A stretch of 64,000 bases of DNA. Source: Cyanobium sp. ATX 6F1. GTDB lineage: Bacteria > Cyanobacteriota > Cyanobacteriia > PCC-6307 > Cyanobiaceae. The stretch covers positions 310,001 to 374,000 of the forward strand of contig NZ_JAGQCS010000002.1 of assembly GCF_024346315.1 (NCBI RefSeq), in the 5' to 3' direction. A model generated the notes under the pieces. The model did not search any database. It saw nothing but the letters and a program-made list of their open reading frames with translations, and was not told the origin of the DNA. The translations under genes and the position numbers were made by a program. Shown here in pieces: positions 39,224 through 47,025 of the stretch (within the stretch, counting starts at the first letter, position 1; each line of letters opens with the position of its first letter).

Positions 39224-39781
39224 TCAAATCTTCTTGACGCCCTTGAACACACCATTGGAATTAAAGGTGCAAGTGAAGACTTGAGTGAAGGTGCTTGATA
39301 CGTTGTACTGCCCGTACACCATGTAGGTGCCATTGGACTGACGACTGGGTTTGTTGCTGGTGATGTAGCGAGGGCTCTGGTTGAACTTTTCGGCCGCCAT
39401 ACCTGTGCAATAACGTGACATGTTCTCCACCTCTACACTCTCCCTAGCGGAACCACCACTACTGGAAGAACGCTTGTCACTGGTCATCTTGACCCCGTCG
39501 AACTCGCGATATTGGTTGTACTGACAATAGAAAAACAACGCGTTGTCACCCTCGGCGGGGGTCTGTCCATAGACAAGGTACTTACCGTTCTTGCGCTCGA
39601 CTGGCAGGGTGGAGATGTCGCGAGGGCTCACGCTGTATTTAGCCGCCACTTCACCTTGGCAGAAGCGCATCATGTTCGATTCGTCGATATTTGGGCGGTT
39701 CTGCTTGGCCTCAGCTGAAACCCCAAGCCCAGAAGTGGTGAGAAGAACAGCGGAAGCGATCAGGAGGGCAGATTGACGCAT
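39224..39781 (-). CDS. secreted protein with two tandem copies of a Cys-pair domain
   Basis: A 185-residue protein with a signal peptide (SALLIASAVLLTTSGLGVSA). Two homologous domains follow. Domain 1 has MMRFCQGEVAAKYSVSPRDI, NGKYLVYGQ and FYCQYNQYREFDGVK. Domain 2 has MSRYCTGMAAEKFNQSPRYI, NGTYMVYGQ and FTCTFNSNGVFKGVK. Each has one N-terminal and one C-terminal Cys, so an internal disulfide is likely. A Ser/Gly linker joins them. The ATG at 39781 begins the signal peptide; 45 upstream codons are rejected. The function is unknown. Confidence 0.75.
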   Translation of the reverse strand: MRQSALLIASAVLLTTSGLGVSAEAKQNRPNIDESNMMRFCQGEVAAKYSVSPRDISTLPVERKNGKYLVYGQTPAEGDNALFFYCQYNQYREFDGVKMTSDKRSSSSGGSARESVEVENMSRYCTGMAAEKFNQSPRYITSNKPSRQSNGTYMVYGQYNVSSTFTQVFTCTFNSNGVFKGVKKI

Positions 39782-39895
39782 GTGTGAACTTATGGGGGAG
39801 TTGAGGATACCGAAGAGGCAAGCACAATGGTTGCCTATCGAGTGGCGGCCTTTTACCAGCCACCAGCCTAGGCTCCGAGCCGCTTCCCCACCCCG

Positions 39896-40510
39896 ATGCT
39901 GCACCGGGTTCGGCATGAACTGCTCAGAGCCGCGCCGCTGGCGCTGGTGATCGGTGGCGTGATCGGCGCCGGGCTCACCCGCGGGCTGATGGAGCCCCTG
40001 CGCCAGGGCAGCACCTTCGCCCTGGAAACCACCAGCTTCGTCACCGCCCAGATCTTCTCACCGCTGGTGGTGAACCTGGTCTGGATCGGCTGCTGCGTTC
40101 CGGCCAGGGTGGAACTGGCCAGCCGGATTCAGGCCAGGCCAGGCGCCCACATCCTCGGGCCTCGCCTGGCCACGGCGATGCTGGCGGCCCTGCTGCTGCT
40201 TCCCTATTTCATCCTGGCTGCGTTCACCGCCAGCGTGCTCGCTTCCCCCCGGCCCGATCTCACCGAGCAACTGCCCCTGTTCCTCGGATCGCTGACTCCA
40301 TGGGTGGTGAGCAGCGCCGTGCTGCGCACCCTGCTGATGGCGGCGGCATCGGCCAGCCTCTGCCACATCATCGGCAAACGCTGCCGCCAGCATCCGGAGG
40401 AACTGGCCGCCCTGATCAGCACATCGATCGTGAACTGCGCTCTTTCGGTGGTGTTGCTGGAGGTGTTCTGGCTCGCCGTCGTTCCTCCCAGCTTCAACGG
40501 AAGGCCATGA
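39896..40510 (+). CDS. divergent MlaE-like permease
   Basis: A 204-residue membrane protein with about five helices. It lies directly before and overlaps (ATGA) an MCE-domain gene, the arrangement of MlaE and MlaD. The central TTSFVTAQIFSPLVVNLVWI region, then PARVELASRIQARPG and PRLATAMLAALLLLPYFI, resemble the MlaE core (ELGPVLTALLVAGR...RVLAGVIMLPLL) but with low identity. MlaE is usually about 250 residues, so this one is shorter and divergent. It would pass lipids across the inner membrane with an ATPase that is not encoded here. Confidence 0.6.
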   Translation: MLHRVRHELLRAAPLALVIGGVIGAGLTRGLMEPLRQGSTFALETTSFVTAQIFSPLVVNLVWIGCCVPARVELASRIQARPGAHILGPRLATAMLAALLLLPYFILAAFTASVLASPRPDLTEQLPLFLGSLTPWVVSSAVLRTLLMAAASASLCHIIGKRCRQHPEELAALISTSIVNCALSVVLLEVFWLAVVPPSFNGRP

Positions 40511-41412
40511 ACGAACCCCGTCCGACTTCAAGGCCCGCCTGGCTGCCGCGCTGGTCGGTGGAGGCGGTGGGCACGGGTCTGAGCTGGGCGGTGCCGGTTG
40601 GCGCCCTGCTGCTGGGTGTCTGGATGCTGAACGCCACCTGGCAGCAGCAGAGCTGGGTGGCCCGCAGTTTTGCCGTGCGTTTTCGCACCACCGATGCCAG
40701 CGGCATCTGGCCGGGCGTGAACGTCACTCTCTCCGGCTTCCGGGTGGGGCGGGTGGAGAAGGTGACGTTGGGCATGGACGGGAAGGTGGCGGTGGATCTG
40801 CGTATCGCCGAGACGTACCGCCGCCTGATCGGTCCTGCCAGCCGTGCCGAGCGTTACCAGGAGGGGCTGATCGGCGCCAGCCAGATCGCCCTCACCCCGG
40901 ATGTACTGCCGCCTGGGAAGGAACCACCCCGCAGCGGTCTGCTGATTCCTTTTGAGCAGGGGCCCGACCTCGCCCAGCTGCTCGAAGAGATCGCCGCCAC
41001 CCGGCTCAAGCTCAACCGCACCCTGGAGGGCACGGCCTCGGTCGCCGAGCGCGATGTGCCCCGGGCGATCAACAGTTTCCAGTCAACGATGCAGGACCTC
41101 AGGCGTCTCAGCAGCCGTCTGGAGCTGGAAACCGGCCGTACCGCCGCCACCACCCGTCAGACGCTGCAGGTGTACGAAGGCACCGCCCAACGGATCGACA
41201 ACACCGGCGCTGCCGCCCGCAAGGCCACCGAAGAAGCTCTGGCGCTGATGCGTGAGGCCCACCCGCCACTGGTGGACACCCTGCGCGAGGTGAGAGCCCT
41301 GTCCCGTCGCCTCAATCTGCTGCTGGAGTCGTTCGGGGTGAAGGATGAATCTCCGCAGCTCTCGCCATCCGGACCCCGTTCAGGTGGGAGCGCCGGTGGT
41401 GGGAAAGAATGA
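40507..41412 (+). CDS. MCE/MlaD-family lipid-transport substrate-binding protein
   Basis: A 301-residue protein. The ATG at 40507 overlaps the upstream stop, and an N-terminal transmembrane segment follows (VGALLLGVWMLNATWQ). The MCE domain at about 50-130 begins SFAVRFRTTDASGIWPGVNV and continues GFRVGRVEKVTLGMDGK. A long helical region at about 150-275 is the coiled-coil stem of MlaD-like proteins. The 3' 241 bp are duplicated, with a stop codon inside, at 43870-44110. It likely carries lipids between the membranes. Confidence 0.85.
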   Translation: MNEPRPTSRPAWLPRWSVEAVGTGLSWAVPVGALLLGVWMLNATWQQQSWVARSFAVRFRTTDASGIWPGVNVTLSGFRVGRVEKVTLGMDGKVAVDLRIAETYRRLIGPASRAERYQEGLIGASQIALTPDVLPPGKEPPRSGLLIPFEQGPDLAQLLEEIAATRLKLNRTLEGTASVAERDVPRAINSFQSTMQDLRRLSSRLELETGRTAATTRQTLQVYEGTAQRIDNTGAAARKATEEALALMREAHPPLVDTLREVRALSRRLNLLLESFGVKDESPQLSPSGPRSGGSAGGGKE

Positions 41413-41416
41413 GCTC
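41172..41416. repeat. left copy of a 245 bp direct repeat (MCE 3' end)
   Basis: Aligned with 43870-44114 (offset 2698), about 87 percent of bases match by eye. It spans the end of the MCE gene and TGAGCTC after it. The two copies bracket 2.45 kb of mixed gene debris. Confidence 0.8.
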
Positions 41417-41581
41417 GATGACCCCGACAGGCAGAAGGTGTCAGCGGCCCTCGTGCGGGCTGGTCAGCGGGCCAGGGAATTGGCCCTCCAGACGGGGACA
41501 GGGGTGGCGGTGCGGATCAATGGGGAGCTGAGGGTGCTGCGCGGCGACGACCTCAAGCCGAAGGATCAAGCGGAGGCATGA
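41345..41581 (+). CDS. small antitoxin-like hypothetical protein
   Basis: A 78-codon frame whose first 68 bp overlap the MCE 3' end. The later part (ALVRAGQRARELALQTGTGV, then VRINGELRVLRGDDLKP) resembles short antitoxin-like or accessory proteins that end in a strand pair. GTG codons at 41387 or 41399 would give a 60-65-residue protein free of most of the overlap. No partner toxin is adjacent, and the family is not recognised. Confidence 0.4.
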   Translation: MNLRSSRHPDPVQVGAPVVGKNELDDPDRQKVSAALVRAGQRARELALQTGTGVAVRINGELRVLRGDDLKPKDQAEA

Positions 41582-41779
41582 GCGTTCAACTCATGGCACA
41601 GGGCATCAAGCGCTTTCACTGCGGCGTCACGGGTGATCGTCGCCGGTGCCGCTCCTGAAGCAAAGGACAGCGACCTCCTGGTCGCTCCCATCAAGTGAAG
41701 CGACCGGGTTAGATGCCCACAACTGGGACAACGAACGCGCCCAAGCAGCCCGGCTAGCCATACCAGTACGCGTGTACCC

Positions 41780-42079
41780 ATGGGTCAGGGCATGGGTTTC
41801 CGTCTGCGCCGCTCCTCCCAAGAGGCTGACGGTTCGTTGGAGCTGTCTATCGAGGAGTGGCCCTATCTCGATGAGGCTGTGCTGCGCCCCAGCCGCAGCC
41901 GCAAGGTCTGCATGACCTGCCACTTCTTTCGCCACCACACCGGGGTGAACTGCATCCCCCTGCTCACCTGTCAGTTGCACCAGGGACTGCTGACCCAGGG
42001 GGAGCACCTCACCCATCGCTGTCAGGGCTGGACCGACGACATGACGCGCCAGCGGGGCTGGTGCCCGGAGGTGGCCTGA
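41780..42079 (+). CDS. small Cys-rich protein
   Basis: A 99-residue protein. Its C-terminal 55 residues hold seven Cys/His-type ligands in RKVCMTCHFFRHHTGVNCIP, LLTCQLHQGLL, THRCQGW and RGWCPE, a pattern suited to zinc binding. An ATG four codons in (41792) is an alternative start. It is 6 bp upstream of the DUF1651 gene. I recognise the pattern as picocyanobacterial but know no function. Confidence 0.65.
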   Translation: MGQGMGFRLRRSSQEADGSLELSIEEWPYLDEAVLRPSRSRKVCMTCHFFRHHTGVNCIPLLTCQLHQGLLTQGEHLTHRCQGWTDDMTRQRGWCPEVA

Positions 42080-42085
42080 TCAGGC

Positions 42086-42337
42086 ATGGCCATCAGCAAG
42101 GGACCACCCCTGTCGCCCAAAGACGGGTGGCTCAGCGACGGCCGCCAGGTGCTGCGCTTTCGCCCAACCCGCTGGCGGCGCACCTACCAACGGCTGGAGA
42201 TCACCAAGGGAGAGTTACTCCCCGGCGAACCGGTGCCGTTGCTCAAGAACCGCCGGGAGATCAGCCGGGATGACGCCCTCAAGCTGTGGGCCGCCAAGCG
42301 CCAGGAGGGCTGGAGCCCCTGCGAGCCCCAGTGGTGA
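42086..42337 (+). CDS. DUF1651-family protein
   Basis: An 83-residue protein. GWLSDGRQVLRFRPTRWRRT, then PLLKNRREISRDDALKLW and the C-terminal KRQEGWSPCEPQW match the cyanobacterial DUF1651 family, whose hallmark is the terminal GWxPCxPQW. The function is unknown. It lies 6 bp after the Cys-rich gene, and the pair may be one transcript ending at the hairpin 42454-42480. Confidence 0.75.
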   Translation: MAISKGPPLSPKDGWLSDGRQVLRFRPTRWRRTYQRLEITKGELLPGEPVPLLKNRREISRDDALKLWAAKRQEGWSPCEPQW

Positions 42338-42453
42338 TGGGGTGGGGCCCAGGAGTGAGGTTTGCCGTACTGACACCACGGCCAAACGGATCTATCAATG
42401 AATCAGAGGCCTCGACCAGGGCGGTTCCAACCAGTTCCCTGCAACCGGCCCGA

Positions 42454-42480
42454 GGGCGCCCGACACGGGGCGCCCTTCTC
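42454..42480 (+). terminator. GC-rich hairpin before the toxin-antitoxin pair
   Basis: GGGCGCCC (42454-42461) and GGGCGCCC (42468-42475), self-complementary, form an 8 bp stem with loop GACACG, followed by TTCTCATT. This is a plausible intrinsic terminator after the DUF1651 gene; 42338-42570 contains nothing else recognised. Confidence 0.5.
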
Positions 42481-42570
42481 ATTGGAACTGAGTTCGGCCC
42501 TGACAAGGCCACGAGTAGACGTGCCGAGCTGAGCTGTCTCTCTTAGGCTGACCACGGCTTCTGAGTTGCC

Positions 42571-42858
42571 ATGCGCCTCGACGACCTGCTGGCCCAGGCT
42601 CCAAGGATCAGGGAGATCGCGACTGCGCACGGCGCAAGCAATGTGGCGGCGTTTGGCTCGGTGGCCCGTGATCAAGCTGGAGCCGACAGTGACCTGGATC
42701 TCCTGGTGGATCTGCCTGCACGCACGGGTCTGCTCGAGCGCATCGCCCTGAAGTTGGCTTTGGAAGACACGTTGCACTGCCGCGTGGATTTGATTCGCCG
42801 ACGCAATCTCAAGCCAGCCGTCCTGGCTTCTGCCGAGCGGGACGCCATTCCCCTGTGA
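42571..42858 (+). CDS. mntA: MntA-like nucleotidyltransferase antitoxin
   Basis: A 95-residue minimal nucleotidyltransferase. The motif GSVARDQAGADSDLD is GSx10DxD, the active site of MNT antitoxins, followed by LLVDLP and VDLIRRRNL with the third acidic residue. In the Shewanella HepT/MntA pair MntA adds AMP to a Tyr of the toxin. The stop overlaps the GTG of the HEPN gene as GTGA, so the two are translated together. Confidence 0.88.
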   Translation: MRLDDLLAQAPRIREIATAHGASNVAAFGSVARDQAGADSDLDLLVDLPARTGLLERIALKLALEDTLHCRVDLIRRRNLKPAVLASAERDAIPL

Positions 42859-43190
42859 TCGAGCCGAGGGACCGCGATGCCCTGGGCGACATTCTGACCG
42901 CGATCCGGCGGGTTCAAGGATTCCCCATCCCCGATCGAGAGACGTTTCTGGCCAGCGACCTTTTACAGGACGCGGTGGTGCGCAATCTTGAGATCATTGG
43001 AGAAGCCACAAAGCGCCTGAGCGACTCCTGCCGTCAGAACCACCCGCAGATTCCCTGGCGGGAGATGGCGGGGATGCGGGATGTGCTGATCCATGCCTAC
43101 GACCGCGTGGACCTCGAAGAAGTGTGGATCACGTTGAGCGAGCAATTGCCAGCGCTGCTGGAGCAGATCGAGCCTGTGCTCAGCCTTTGA
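42855..43190 (+). CDS. hepT: HepT-like HEPN ribonuclease toxin (DUF86)
   Basis: A 111-residue HEPN protein with four helices. The active motif RDVLIHAY is Rx4HxY, matching HepT toxins in which the Tyr is AMPylated by MntA. NLEIIGEATKRLS and IPWREMAGMRDVLIHAYD are the DUF86 signatures. The start is GTG, overlapping mntA. The catalytic Arg and His are intact, so the toxin should be functional. Its stop overlaps a TTG that opens the thermonuclease remnant. Confidence 0.88.
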   Translation: MIEPRDRDALGDILTAIRRVQGFPIPDRETFLASDLLQDAVVRNLEIIGEATKRLSDSCRQNHPQIPWREMAGMRDVLIHAYDRVDLEEVWITLSEQLPALLEQIEPVLSL

Positions 43191-43538
43191 ACCGGTGGCT
43201 GCTGATCGGTGCCGCTGCGTTCATCGCTGGGTGGGGCAACGTTTTCTCCGCCGACACCGCGCAGGCCAACCAACAGGCTTCCGCCACGGTGCGGCCATGC
43301 TGCACGCGGATGGTGTCGCCGTCACCGATCGAGAGCACCGTGGCCGAGGTGATCAGTGGTGTGAACATCAACCTGGCCCTGGTGGAAGACGGCATGGCCT
43401 TTGCCAACCGGAAATACCTGGGCCAGTGCAACGCCAAGGAGTATCTGGAGGCCGAGGACCGGGCTTCCCGCAGCCGCTATGGCGTGTGGCAGGTGCCCGG
43501 CGGCATCACCCGCCCCTGGGACTTCCGCCGTGGCCGAA
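43187..43538 (+). pseudogene. broken thermonuclease (SNase-like) gene with an inverted segment
   Basis: The frame begins with TTG and a signal-like segment (WLLIGAAAFIAGWGNVFSA). It ends in the SNase C-terminal core: VNINLALVEDGMAF, RKYLGQCNAKEYLEAED, YGVWQVPGGITRPWDF. The catalytic N-terminal motif ATVLSIGDGDTIRV is absent from this frame but is present on the minus strand at 43283-43344, between 10 bp inverted repeats. Undoing the inversion restores ATVLSIGDGDTIRVQHGRTV in frame. About 45-50 residues of the middle, with catalytic Arg and Glu, are also missing. Confidence 0.75.
43283..43344. repeat. inverted repeats flanking a 42 bp inverted segment in the SNase remnant
   Basis: GCCACGGTGC (43283-43292) and GCACCGTGGC (43335-43344) are perfect inverses. 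The 42 bases between them read as SNase sequence only on the minus strand, so the segment has been flipped relative to the gene. Either orientation keeps the frame open. Confidence 0.8.
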
Positions 43539-43818
43539 CAGCAGGGCGATCAGCAAGAACGACAGAGTCGATTCCTGGTGGCTGGAGGGTGAGGGCATCG
43601 AGGAGAAACACCATCGGCTGGCCAGAAGTGGTCGCCCCGCCAGCCAGCAGATCGTCGGTGCTGACCCCGGCGTCTTCTGCCCGGCCCAGAAACGCCACCT
43701 GAGACTGAAAGCCGTCCACCGGTCTGCGGATGGCCATCTGCAGCGCCTGCCAGGCCGTTTCGTCGCCGAACGCGGTGCGCAGCACCAGGGGCTCATCGCT
43801 TCTGGGCAAGGAATTCAT
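43477..43818 (-). pseudogene. truncated DUF6924-like gene
   Basis: The minus frame starts at ATG 43818 and encodes SDEPLVLRTAFGDETAWQAL, QMAIRRPVDGFQSQVAFLG and QPMVFLLDALTLQPPG, the N-terminal half of DUF6924-type proteins. After about residue 85 it runs antisense to the SNase remnant and loses family character. It is a 3'-truncated copy facing the broken nuclease gene. Confidence 0.6.
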
Positions 43819-43869
43819 CAGGGCTGGCTCGTGGGGATCGGAGCGCCCCCTCAACCAGATTGTCGTGGA

Positions 43870-44110
43870 ACACGAAGGCACCGCCCAACGGATCGACAAC
43901 GCCGGTGCCGCCGCCCGCAAGGCCACCTAAGAAGCTCTGGCGCTGATGCTTGAGGCCCATCCACCACTGTTGGACACCCTGCGGGAGGTGCGGGTGCTGT
44001 CGCGTCGCATCAATCGACTGCTGGAGTCGTTTGGGGTGAGCGATGAACCTCCGCAGCTCTCCCCGCCTGGAACCCGTTCAGGTGGGAGCGCCGGTGGTGG
44101 CCAAGAGTGA
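43870..44110 (+). pseudogene. duplicated 3' fragment of the MCE gene with a nonsense codon
   Basis: Encodes GTAQRIDNAGAAARKAT, then a TAA at 43927-43929, then LEAHPPLLDTLREVRVLSR and GGSAGGGQE with a stop at 44108-44110. It matches 41172-41412 of the intact gene codon for codon. It is the right end of the debris islet and abuts glcD. Confidence 0.85.
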
Positions 44111-44119
44111 GCTCAACGC

Positions 44120-45595
44120 TCAGAACACCTCCAGCACCGGCCGCCCCGTAGCTGGCACCTCCAGCCTGATCGTCTCGGCCCGGCGGGACGACTCGCCGCA
44201 GCTCTTCGGGGTGGGGAAGATCTTGCCCGGGTTGGCGCGGCCCTCGGGGTCGAAGGCGCGGCGCACCAGCTGCATGGTGGCCAGATCGTCGGGGGCGAAC
44301 ATCCAGTCGAGGTAGCAGCGCTTGTCGGAGCCCACGCCGTGCTCGCCGGTGATGCTGCCGCCGGCCTGCACGCACAGCCGCAGAATCTCTCCCCCCAGCT
44401 CCTGCACCTTCGCCTCCACCCCCAGCTCGTGGCGGTCGTAGAGGATCAGCGGGTGCAGGTTGCCGTCGCCGGCGTGGAACACGTTGGCCACCCGCAGGCC
44501 ATAGGCGGCACTGAGCGCATCGATCGCCGCCAGCACCGAAGGCAGGGCGCTGCGGGGCACGACGCCGTCCTGCACGTAGTAAGTGGGGGTGATGCGGCCC
44601 ACGGCCGCGAAGGCCGACTTGCGGCCCTTCCAGAGCAGGGCCCGATCGGCCGCATCCACCGCCTGGCGGATTGAGCGCGCCCCCGAGCGGAGGCAGAGGT
44701 CGCGGGTCAGGGCGGCCGCCGCGGCCACCTCCTGGGCCTGGCCGTCGAGCTCGATCAGCAGCACCGCCGCCGCATCACGCGGGTATTCGTCGGCGCCGAA
44801 CAGGTCATCGACGGCGTTGAGCGTGAAGTTGTCCATGATCTCCATCCCCGCCGGCAGCACCCCCGCGGCCGTGACCGCCCGCACCGCCTCGCCGGCCGCC
44901 TCCATCGAGACGAAATCCGCCAGCAGCACCTCCACCGACTGGGGCGCCCGCAGCAGCCGCAGGGTGATCGCCGTGGCAATGCCCAGGGTGCCCTCGCTGC
45001 CGATGAACACCCCGCGCAGGTCGAGGCCGGGCATCTCCGCCAGCGGCCCGCCCAGGCGGGTGACCGTGCCGTCGGGGAGCACCACCTCGAGCTCCAGCAC
45101 ATGGTTGCTGGTGACCCCGTACTTGAGGCAGTGCACGCCGCCGGAGTTCTCGGCCACGTTGCCGCCGATGGAGCACACCACCTGGCTGGAGGGATCGGGG
45201 GCGTAGTAGTAGCCCTCGCCGGCCACGGCCCGGGTGACCCAGCTGTTGATCACCCCGGGCTCGACGGTGATCCGCTGGTTGGCCAGATCCACCTGCAGCA
45301 CCCTGCGCATGCGGCTGGTGACCACCACCACCGCCCCCTGCTCGTCCACGGCCCCGCCCGAGAGGCCGGTGCCGCTGCCCCGGGCCACGAACGGCACCGC
45401 CAGCTCATGACAGGCGCGCAACACGGCCGCCACCTGTTCGGTGCTCTCGGGCAGCACCACCAGCGGCGGCGCCTGGCGGTGCAGGCTGAGTCCATCGCTG
45501 TCGTAGGTGAGCAGCTCCTGGGGCTTGGCCACCACGGCCCGCTCCGGCAGAACGTTCCTCAGCCGCCGTTCAAGGCGGGGCCAATCCGGGGTCAC
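44120..45595 (-). CDS. glcD: glycolate dehydrogenase subunit GlcD, FAD-binding
   Basis: A 491-residue FAD-linked oxidase. The FAD-binding (PCMH) half has [35 protein letters not shown] and [20 protein letters not shown]. The C-terminal half has the His-rich [17 protein letters not shown] and [12 protein letters not shown] motifs of glycolate/D-lactate dehydrogenases. It oxidises glycolate from photorespiration. The gene ends 9 bp from the MCE remnant on the other strand, which marks the edge of the core genome. Confidence 0.93.
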   Translation of the reverse strand: MTPDWPRLERRLRNVLPERAVVAKPQELLTYDSDGLSLHRQAPPLVVLPESTEQVAAVLRACHELAVPFVARGSGTGLSGGAVDEQGAVVVVTSRMRRVLQVDLANQRITVEPGVINSWVTRAVAGEGYYYAPDPSSQVVCSIGGNVAENSGGVHCLKYGVTSNHVLELEVVLPDGTVTRLGGPLAEMPGLDLRGVFIGSEGTLGIATAITLRLLRAPQSVEVLLADFVSMEAAGEAVRAVTAAGVLPAGMEIMDNFTLNAVDDLFGADEYPRDAAAVLLIELDGQAQEVAAAAALTRDLCLRSGARSIRQAVDAADRALLWKGRKSAFAAVGRITPTYYVQDGVVPRSALPSVLAAIDALSAAYGLRVANVFHAGDGNLHPLILYDRHELGVEAKVQELGGEILRLCVQAGGSITGEHGVGSDKRCYLDWMFAPDDLATMQLVRRAFDPEGRANPGKIFPTPKSCGESSRRAETIRLEVPATGRPVLEVF

Positions 45596-45672
45596 GGGCG
45601 CGGCACGGGGTAACGGAGGAATCCGGTGGGTACTGTTTTAGGTCAAGATGGCTTTCGGCCTGTCACCACCCG

Positions 45673-47025
45673 GTGGCCCAGCCCCCCCAATCGTCTGCGG
45701 AACACGCCTTGACTACGGCCCCTGCGACTGCTCCTGCCTTGAACACAACGCGTTCGCAGGAACTCTTCAGTGCCGCCCAGACCCTGATGCCGGGGGGTGT
45801 CAGTTCCCCCGTCCGCGCCTTCAAGTCCGTGGGCGGCCAGCCGATCGTGTTCGATCACGTCAAGGGCGCCTACGCCTGGGACGTGGACGGGAACCGCTAC
45901 ATCGATTACATCGGCAGCTGGGGGCCGGCGATCTGCGGCCATGCCCACCCGAAGGTGATCGGCGCCCTGCGCAACGCCCTCGGCAAAGGCACCAGTTTCG
46001 GCGCCCCCTGCGCCCTGGAGAACCAGCTGGCCGAGATGGTGATCGACGCCGTCCCCAGCGTGGAGATGGTGCGCTTCGTGAACTCCGGCACCGAAGCCTG
46101 CATGTCGGTCTTGCGGCTGATGCGCGCCTTCACCGGGCGCGAAAAGCTGATCAAGTTCGAGGGCTGCTACCACGGCCACGCCGACATGTTCCTGGTCAAG
46201 GCGGGCTCGGGCGTGGCCACCCTCGGCCTGCCCGATTCCCCCGGCGTGCCCCGCAGCACCACCGCTTCCACCCTCACCGCCCCCTACAACGACCTGGAGG
46301 CCGTCAAGCGTCTGTTCGCCGAAAACCCAGGCGAAATCGCCGGCGTGATCCTCGAGCCGGTGGTGGGCAATGCCGGCTTCATCACGCCCGAGCCGGGTTT
46401 CCTGGAGGGCCTGCGCGAGATCACCACGGAAAACGGCGCCCTGCTCACCTTCGATGAGGTGATGACCGGCTTCCGCATCGCCTACGGCGGCGCCCAGGGC
46501 AAGTTCGGCATCACCCCCGACCTCACCACCCTCGGCAAGGTGATCGGCGGCGGCCTGCCCGTGGGGGCCTACGGCGGTCGGGCCGAGATCATGGCGATGG
46601 TGGCCCCGGCCGGCCCGATGTACCAGGCGGGCACCTTGAGTGGCAATCCCCTGGCGATGACCGCCGGCATCCACACCCTGGAGCTGCTGAAGGTGCCCGG
46701 CACCTACGAACGCCTCGAAGCGATCACCAGCCGGCTGATCGCTGGCATCCTGGCGGCCGCCGGCGAGGTGGGTCTGCCGATCTGCGGCGGTTCGATCAGC
46801 GCCATGTTCGGCTTCTTCCTCTGCAAGGGGCCCGTGCGCAACTTCGAAGCGGCCAAGGCCGCCGATACCGTGCGCTTCGGTCAGCTGCACCGCGCCATGC
46901 TCGAGCGTGGCGTCTACCTGGCGCCGAGCGCCTTCGAGGCGGGCTTCACCTCCCTGGCCCACAGCGACGACGACATCGACGCCACCCTGGACGCCTTCCG
47001 CTCCAGCTTCGCCCAGATCGCGTGA
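45673..47025 (+). CDS. hemL: glutamate-1-semialdehyde 2,1-aminomutase
   Basis: A 450-residue PLP enzyme of tetrapyrrole synthesis that converts glutamate-1-semialdehyde to 5-aminolevulinate. Motifs are [80 protein letters not shown] and the PLP lysine in [18 protein letters not shown]. The start is GTG, with TTG 12 codons later as an alternative; the family core begins after both. The stop overlaps the livK GTG start, which couples heme/chlorophyll synthesis to an amino-acid transporter transcript. Confidence 0.96.
   Translation: MAQPPQSSAEHALTTAPATAPALNTTRSQELFSAAQTLMPGGVSSPVRAFKSVGGQPIVFDHVKGAYAWDVDGNRYIDYIGSWGPAICGHAHPKVIGALRNALGKGTSFGAPCALENQLAEMVIDAVPSVEMVRFVNSGTEACMSVLRLMRAFTGREKLIKFEGCYHGHADMFLVKAGSGVATLGLPDSPGVPRSTTASTLTAPYNDLEAVKRLFAENPGEIAGVILEPVVGNAGFITPEPGFLEGLREITTENGALLTFDEVMTGFRIAYGGAQGKFGITPDLTTLGKVIGGGLPVGAYGGRAEIMAMVAPAGPMYQAGTLSGNPLAMTAGIHTLELLKVPGTYERLEAITSRLIAGILAAAGEVGLPICGGSISAMFGFFLCKGPVRNFEAAKAADTVRFGQLHRAMLERGVYLAPSAFEAGFTSLAHSDDDIDATLDAFRSSFAQIA

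Noticed and set aside
41566-41781. Minus-strand 71-codon frame with a CPSCG motif that might be a zinc-ribbon or transposase remnant
   Set aside because: Only one Cys pair, no recognisable transposase catalytic residues and overlap with the small plus-strand ORF. Left unannotated.
42454-42480. Possible CRISPR-like or IS-end palindrome at the GC-rich hairpin
   Set aside because: A single hairpin, no repeated spacing, no flanking direct repeat and no transposase; a terminator is the simpler reading.
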